Made by a program: the position numbers and the translations under genes. Positions 58,790-64,000 of a stretch of 64,000 bases of DNA are shown piece by piece; within the stretch, counting starts at the first letter, position 1, and each line of letters opens with the position of its first letter. The DNA comes from Megamerina dolium (taxonomy: Eukaryota; Arthropoda; Insecta; Diptera; Megamerinidae). The notes beneath the pieces were generated by a model that made no database searches, had not been told where the DNA came from, and saw nothing but the letters and a program-made list of their open reading frames with translations. The stretch lies in assembly GCA_963854835.1 (NCBI GenBank), contig OY978528.1, positions 51,866,508 through 51,930,507 of the forward strand, given 5' to 3'.

Positions 58790-59880
58790 ACGTTAACGGG
58801 AATTATCCTGCAACAAAGGTGGTTGCGCAAGCCTTCAGGAGGAGCACTGTTATCAAGAGGACCAACCTACAAGCAGCATCACCGAACAGCAATACACCAG
58901 CGGGTATTCCCATAAAATCAGTAGAAAGCAGCTCAGTACTAGCAACTGCAAATCAAAGACGAGCCAACAAAGCGGCAGTTTAGACGAGCCCGATATCTAG
59001 GGTCTCATGCGAAATGCCAGCAATTAATAGCGTCAGACAACAACAGCAGACCCCAAGTGTGGACAATGATCTGCAAAGCACTACAGCACTACCGGTGCCG
59101 AAATCCAGGGTGCTAACTGAGCTGGTAGAACGCCTAGGAAAGGACATAGACAGACTCATTCTCTACGTCGAACCACGCCGCAATATCCATGGTGACATCA
59201 GAAGAATATGTAGTATCATAAAACGAGCACATACGTAGGTGATGACACAGATTGAGTCAAAAGAGCGCAGAGCTCGACTAACGTCCACACCAGCACAGTT
59301 GCAAAAAGTACCACCAACAGCTGCAAAAAACTCGACCTCGTCTGCTTAAAGGTTAAGAGGCAAAGCAAGTCCCAAGACAGCAACATATGCAACGGCAAGT
59401 CTTCCGCTGACAAGAAAAGTAAAGGAAATCTCGACTCTCTACATCCACAGAAGTCGGTATCTTCGGAGCCAAAAGAAGAATGGACGCAAGTTCAAAAGAG
59501 GAGAAAGCCGCTGAAAAACAGCAAATCCATCAGTATCAGGCCAGATGTGGTTGTAAGCGAGCGAAGTAGAGAGGGCACGACATATGCGGACATGCTTCGT
59601 ATTGTAAAGACTAGTGAAGAGCTGCAAGAATTTAGCGCGAAAGTCAAGACAAACAGATGGTCTCCTCATAGAGTTTAAAAAGAACAATGCGGAGACAACT
59701 AGATCTATACAATTACAGTCCAATGCAAGAGTGTGCGAAGTACCTACGAAGGTACACAGTCTGCATATATATTGCTCGAAGCGGAAGATGCTAAAAAACT
59801 CCTGGCACTTGGACACATCAAGGTAGGATGGTCAAGTACTAGAAAAATTACTTTGGTGAAAAGTGGCAACCTTGTAAAAC
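58790..59880 (+). pseudogene. LINE ORF1 (gag-like) remnant of R1/I type
   Basis: Readable in several frames: a low-complexity N-terminal part rich in Gln, Ser and Thr (58795-59235), then EEWTQVQKRRKP, then TTYADMLRIVKTSEELQEFS (the 'syAdvlr.vk...el' block of R1-like ORF1), then TDGLLIEFKKNN, and EAEDAKKLLALGHIKVGWSS just before the expected CCHC zinc knuckles. The knuckles themselves are cut off near 59880, where the mariner region begins. ORF1 proteins of this kind bind element RNA. Multiple stops and frame shifts. Confidence 0.75.
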
Positions 59881-59964
59881 ATATGTTTTAAGTTTTAAGG
59901 TGTAACGTTGTTTAGTATTTTTTTGGAGCCATCGAAAGTTAACGACCTCAGTGAATTTGTAAAC

Positions 59965-60949
59965 ATGGAAAAAATTGGTCAGCGTTATGTAATTCAATAC
60001 TTTCATTTGAAAGGTCTCAGTCCAACGAATATTAAATCCGAACTAGATTCTACTCGGGGGAGTCTGCTCCTTTGTTTACGACCATAAAATATTGGGTGAC
60101 AGAGTTTAAACGAGGTCGTACGAGCTGCCAAGACGACCACCGTAATGGCCACGTCAAAAACGGTTGAAGGTGCATGAGCTAGGTGAAATTACAGGCATTT
60201 CAAAAAGCTTTATACATCGTATATTGACCGAAAATTTGGACATTAATAGGCGGTGTGCAAGATGGGTGCCGAGTTTGCTCACAATAAAACAAAAACCACG
60301 TCGTGATGATGTTTCTGTAGAGTGTTTGGTGATGTTTCACAGTAATAAAGCCGAGTTTTTGCGTCAATTCGTAACCATGGATGAGACATGGGTCCACCAT
60401 TTCACACCTGAGACAAAGGAGCAGTCAAAAAAGTTGACTGAAAGCGGAGAATCGTGTCCAAAGAAGACGAAGACAGTTCCATATGCAGGCAAGGTTATGG
60501 CATCTGTTTTTTTGGATGCACGTGGGATAATTTTTATTGATTATTTTCGAGCAATCAACGGCGAGTATTATGCTAATTTGTTGCAGCGTTTAAGTGATAA
60601 AATTAAAGAAAAAAGGCCGCATTTAGCGAAAAAGAAAGTGTTGTTTTATCAAGACAATGCACCGGTTCACACATCCGCTATTGCGATGGCCAAAATCAAT
60701 GAGTTAATTCTCGAATTGCTTCAGCACGCACATTATTCGCTACATTTAGCTCCTTATTATTATTTCCTATTTCCAAATTTGAAAAAATGGCTTGGTGGTA
60801 AAAGATTTGCAAACAATGAAGAGGTGGAGTCTTCGGTAGATGGCTATTTTAATGAGCTAGACAATTCATACTATAAACAGGGTATAGAATCTATAGAATA
60901 TCGCCGGGAAAAGTGTATAGAGCTGAAAGGAGATTATGTTGAGAAATAA
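59965..60949 (+). pseudogene. mariner transposase pseudogene, third catalytic Asp replaced
   Basis: N-terminus MEKIGQRYVIQYFHLKG from 59965. A 1-bp loss at about 60056 shifts the frame, and a deletion near 60150 removes roughly 20 residues. From 60158 the rest is open to TAA at 60947: HTH residues (GEITGISKSFIHRILTEN), MDETWVHHFTPETKEQSK (first D, residue 73 counted from 60164), FYQDNAPVHTS (second D, residue 164), then APYYYFLFPN, where position 199 (34 residues after the second D) is Tyr instead of the expected Asp. The family needs DD34D, so it is dead. It ends 254 bp before the BBS1 start codon. Matching TIRs were not found. Confidence 0.92.
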
Positions 60950-61045
60950 GGAAAAATTTTCCCAAATTTGTTGTGTTTTCTTTGTTAGGTCGGGTAATTC
61001 TGGGACCTCTCCCGTACATGTGGCAACTATAATACCACTATATCC

Positions 61046-61061
61046 GTTGCTAGGGTAAACA
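61046..61061. promoter_or_regulatory. Candidate X-box overlapping a forkhead motif, upstream of BBS1
   Basis: GTTGCTAGGGTAAAC resembles an X-box for RFX factors: half-sites GTTGCT and GGTAAA separated by two bases, one mismatch from the Drosophila form RYYNYY-N(1-3)-RRNRAC. Its right half overlaps GTAAACA, a perfect RYMAAYA forkhead word. The site is ~145 bp before the BBS1 ATG, a normal distance for ciliary X-boxes. RFX and Fd3F control ciliary genes in flies. Motif match only. Confidence 0.4.
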
Positions 61062-61202
61062 ATACCAATACTATATTTGCCAATACAAAAAGAGAAATAC
61101 CAAAACAAATGGACAAAAATCGCTTGTATTGGATTCTTCAGTGATTCTTAGTAGAAATATCTTGAAAAATATTTTTAAAAAATTCATAAAGTTCAAATTA
61201 TA

Positions 61203-61482
61203 ATGGCAACATCTTCGGCCAACTGGTTGGATGTACAATTAATTATCAATGAAGACGAGCCGCCACATCTTAACACATTAACCAGTTGTATGACATTATG
61301 TGATGTAAAATGCGACAATTATATACGACTTGTGGCAGCTGAAATATGTTTGGATGAGGAACAACCAACTGCCATACTAAAGGTCTTTCGTGGCATGAAA
61401 TTGACAAGTGAACATAAATTAAATGGAATACCGGCTGCTATTGAAAGTTTCTACATTGATGAATCTGAACCAAAAACTTCAA
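61203..61482 (+). CDS. BBS1: BBS1 (Bardet-Biedl syndrome 1 protein), exon 1
   Basis: BBS1 is a subunit of the BBSome, the coat-like complex that moves membrane proteins in and out of cilia; in flies it is expected in ciliated sensory neurons and sperm. The exon starts MATSSANWLDVQLI, with WLD as in BBS1 proteins, then LTSCMTLCDVKCDNYIRLVA and LKVFRGMKLTSEHKLNGIPA. It ends in EPKTS, matching the conserved 'EP(R/K)T' before the first propeller strands. The first ATG of the frame is used. A GTAATT donor follows at 61483. The 73-bp intron ends in CACAG at 61555; the exon ends in phase 1, and exon 2 restores it. Confidence 0.93.
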
Positions 61483-61555
61483 GTAATTTTTGTGATTATA
61501 TAGTAATATTACTGAGTGTACATGTATTATTTATTAAATTATTGAATTGTCACAG

Positions 61556-61791
61556 TTATTGCCGTCGCCATTGCTGAGTCGATTTTATTTTTCCGCCATC
61601 TGAAACCTTACTTCAAATATACACTGCCGGAGTTAGAGGTGGATGATTTGGAAAAGGAAATGTGGCGTAAATTGCCCACTGTACGTCTTGAACATCAAGC
61701 AGCTCTAGTTGAAAATCTAAAGACTATCGATCGGCCCAGACTGACAAGAAAATCACAAAAGCTAATCAAACTTAGTGTTGATGAACAGAAT
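61556..61791 (+). CDS. BBS1: BBS1, exon 2
   Basis: Joined to exon 1 it reads …TSIIAVAIAESILFFRHLKP, then YFKYTLPELEVDDLEKEMWR, KLPTVRLEHQAALVENLKTI and KSQKLIKLSVDEQN. This is the BBS1 propeller segment around the conserved 'L(R/K)PYFKF(S/T)LP.L' and the charged linker after it. The end is phase 0 at the donor GTATGT (61792), a strong match to the fly consensus. Reading on through the donor hits a stop within 20 codons, which supports splicing here. Confidence 0.92.
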
Positions 61792-62189
61792 GTATGTGTC
61801 GTAATAGCAAAGAGTAAAGCATTGTGTGTACATTAGAGCGCAACAAATTGAAGGTGTCTGGAGATGTAAAATCCTGAAAAAGGCAAATTTGCAAATTATT
61901 ACTTAATAACAGCAAGTATTGCAGTATAATCGATTTTATGGACATTTTTACTTAAAATAATCTCTAAAATTGTATTTTGCTGGGCGTTCTGCCGGCAAAA
62001 ATTTGAGGCGCTCTACTGTACATATGTACGTTGAGGTGGATCAAATTGTATGTATCCAAATTTTGACAATCTGGCTCGGCGTAAATCATAAAATTTGGAT
62101 AATTTCAAGAGTATTTTTAAAGGAAGCAAAAACAAATTTAAGATTTGGATTTTACTTTTTGATATTTATTTTGAAGTTGATCCGCTCTA

Positions 62190-63330
62190 AGAGATGGTGA
62201 GGGAATGTTGGGGAAGAAAAAAAAAAAATCGTGTTCGATTATAAATTTCATCGCTCTGCGGACCATTCGCGAACATCTAAGGGTTTTTTTTCGATTTTCA
62301 TTTGTTTTTGCGTTCATTTTGTATGGGTGCTGCCTCACCTGGAGGTAAGAATACTTGGAAGAAATGTTGGCAAAGAAAAATTCCATTTATTACATTACAT
62401 TACATACATTTTATCACATTTTATACATTATATACATTATTCCTGGGTAACTATGGTGATATTTATCGATTTTTAGAAGTTTTTAAGGCACTTTTGTATA
62501 GGAGCCCATTAAGAGGTAGGGATAGAGAGTATGTATGTTTGGAGGAAATATTAGAGAGGAAAATGAATGGTAATTGGTTGAACTTCTCACCGCTTTATGC
62601 TCACTTTATGGGCAGCTATGGAGTTATTTGTCGATTTAGAGATTTTTTGTATGGTAGCTCCCTTTATGGATGGAGATAGAAAGGAAGTACATTTGGAAGA
62701 AATATTAGCAAGGTAAAATTAATAGGGGTCGGTCATACATGTCAATGATCTGTGCAGGTATGGTGATATTTATTCGTTTTCATGTGTTTCTATGTTGATT
62801 TTGTATGGGAGCTCCCTTAAATAAATATAATTTAAATAAGATAAGGAGTAAGAAGTGTGAGAAGTGAAGGTTAGTGTGTTCGCCTTCTGATCTGTAGGTC
62901 GTGGTTCAATACCCGGCAGATGCAAACCAAATTTAATATCGAAAAGATTTTTCTTTCGAACGGTACCCACCTGTCGGCAAGCAATTGGCAATTCTTCCGA
63001 CAGTAACAACTTGCCATGAAAAAGCTTCTAAAAAAGAACTCTGTGACAAAACTCAGAAAAAGTGATGTCACAAGTGTTCTGCCGTTCGGAACCGGCTAAA
63101 ATAAGTAGGTCCATTCTAATACTGTCCAAAAATTTAAGACGCACAACAGTAATGGAAGAGAAGCTCGGCCAATGAGCCCTTTGGGGCTTTAAGTGCCACA
63201 TATTTATTTATTTTAAGGAGTAAGAATGTTTGAAGAAAATAATGGGAAGAAAAAACTAATGGTGCTCAGTCATCCATTTCAATGCTCTAGCGAGAATTCC
63301 TAATCACCTATGGCTATTTAAAAAATGTAA
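62190..63330. repeat. Tandem array of ~155-bp units in BBS1 intron 2
   Basis: Units begin with 'ttttgtatggg(a)gc' at 62317, 62492, 62645 and 62799 (spacing 175, 153, 154). A partial unit precedes the first, and the last is split by the SINE. Each unit also carries 'ttggaagaaat(a/g)ttgg', 'aaaatta' and 'tggtgatatttatcgatttt'. The 175 spacing includes a short TACAT-rich expansion at 62395-62440. The unit head resembles the units of the foldback arms (51.8-52.6, 57.5-58.4 kb). Confidence 0.75.
62855..63213 (+). mobile_element. tRNA-derived SINE in BBS1 intron 2, type I tail
   Basis: A perfect 13-bp duplication, taaggagtaagaa, flanks it at 62842-62854 and 63214-63226. The first ~17 bases of the tRNA-like head, including the A-box, are replaced by gtgtgagaagtgaa; the B-box (GGTTCAATACC) remains. 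The body and tail (GTGCCACATATTTATTTATT) are complete. It is inserted in the sense orientation of BBS1, in the last unit of the tandem array. Confidence 0.92.
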
Positions 63331-63490
63331 CTTGGTCTAAATTTGTTTACTTTTTGTTCCTTGGAAAAAAATAATGCTTAAGTTTATCCCAATTTTATGT
63401 TTTTCGCGGAGCCAGGCCTTTCAAAAATCAACCACCTTAATGTATACGGCTTATTCCTCTTCAACGATCATTTCGATTCATTTTATATAG

Positions 63491-64000
63491 GCTTTTATAA
63501 TGCTACATGCTGACGCACCATTAGCACGTCATGCTAATATTGTGGCAATGTGCCGTTTACAACGTGTTTCTAGCGATGAAAATCCACCATCTTATTTAGT
63601 GGTAGCCACAGATATTGGCAACATATTCGTGCTAGAACCGCAAAGTTTCACAGCGCTCTATCAAGCGAAGGTGTGCAGTTATGAAACGACACCCAGTATG
63701 TTGGCTGTACATGGTACGTTTGAAACTGATTTTCGTATTGTTATTGCTACGCGTTATAGTGGTGTTTACCTGTTACGCAAATCGGCCACTGAGGGTCAGG
63801 AAATATTCAAATTGTCACAACCATTGACAGGACTAATATTATTGCCGATCGATCAAACAATAGTGGTATCATCGATGGAGTCGCGTTTAATTTGTTATTC
63901 GAAAAAGGGCAAACAATTATATTTTGTTAAATTGGAAAGCATTCCAATTTGTATGATCCCAATTATGCTGCCACATTTGGGTCTAACATTAGTATGCGTG
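63491..64000 (+). CDS. BBS1: BBS1, exon 3 (continues beyond the window)
   Basis: The acceptor TTTTATATAG ends at 63490. The exon continues phase 0 as AFIMLHADAPLARHANIVAM, CRLQRVSSDENPPSYLVVAT, DIGNIFVLEPQSFTALYQAK, then the next propeller blades (FETDFRIVIATRYSGVYLLR, SMESRLICYSKKGKQLYFVK). 'AF' followed by a short loop and the 'I…M..L.R' strand matches BBS1 across animals, as does 'iyvLdp.sFt.l...'. The frame is open to base 64000. With exons 1-2 this gives 342 codons, over half of a ~590-residue protein; the rest lies to the right. No disabling change is seen. Confidence 0.93.

Noticed and set aside
60950..61020. TIR of the mariner at 59965-60949
   Set aside because: A mariner-like 'ttaggtcgggtaattctggg' lies at 60985-61005, but no inverse complement was found upstream, so the element's ends are not claimed.
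1..64000. CRISPR arrays, operons, phage or bacterial features
   Set aside because: No regularly spaced identical repeats, no bacterial coding density and clear eukaryotic introns. The repeats seen are transposons and microsatellites.

Overview
This window reads as nuclear DNA of a higher fly (Brachycera, most likely a tephritid fruit fly or close relative). The grounds are AT-rich, repeat-dense sequence, very short GT-AG introns, many Tc1/mariner, PIF/Harbinger, jockey, RTE and I/R1-type elements, and one dipteran-style host gene. The species call is inference. There are no operons, bacterial signals, CRISPR arrays or tRNA/rRNA genes.

The only host gene I can support is the 5' half of BBS1 (Bardet-Biedl syndrome 1, a BBSome subunit) at the right edge. 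It has three exons on the + strand (61203-61482, 61556-61791, 63491 to the window end), joining in frame to 342 codons. A candidate X-box overlapping a forkhead motif lies about 145 bp upstream of its ATG. Intron 1 is 73 bp. Intron 2 is 1.7 kb, holds a tandem array of roughly 155-bp units, and carries a tRNA-derived SINE with a perfect 13-bp target duplication.

The other 60 kb is a graveyard of transposable elements. (1) A tRNA-derived SINE with Pol III A and B boxes is present in about ten copies with two kinds of 3' tail; most have clear target duplications. (2) Tc1/mariner relics and deletion derivatives lie near 9.9, 17.7-19.1, 21.4, 22, 26.6-27.4, 27.4-28.4, 33, 35.7-36.4, 38.4, 42.9-43.4, 50, 55.0-55.7 and 60-61 kb. 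(3) A PIF/Harbinger deletion derivative (41.15-42.33 kb) keeps the 5' ends of both element genes, each with its small intron. (4) Two foldback-like elements have long inverted arms built from repeated units (50.7-52.65 and 54.98-58.75 kb), with single-arm relatives near 7.9 and 9.6 kb. (5) LINE debris includes two RTE copies (44.2 and 47.7 kb) sharing the same stop and frame break, a jockey 3' end (32 kb), a jockey endonuclease piece (35 kb), and several RNase H-bearing LINE fragments. (6) A TATA-containing dispersed repeat of unknown class (family A) occurs near 18, 26, 32.7, 38.8 and 54.3 kb, once as a head-to-head inverted pair. (7) Two further TIR elements are at 6.2 and 30.9 kb.

Insertions are heavily nested, for example SINEs inside a mariner, inside foldback arms and inside family A. 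None of the transposase or reverse transcriptase genes seen here is intact. The long AT-rich stretches between elements (for example 3.0-6.1, 10.3-13.3, 13.8-17.6, 19.1-21.4, 24.4-26.0, 36.4-38.3 and 45.7-47.7 kb) show nothing recognisable beyond microsatellites, small hairpins and one weak exon candidate.
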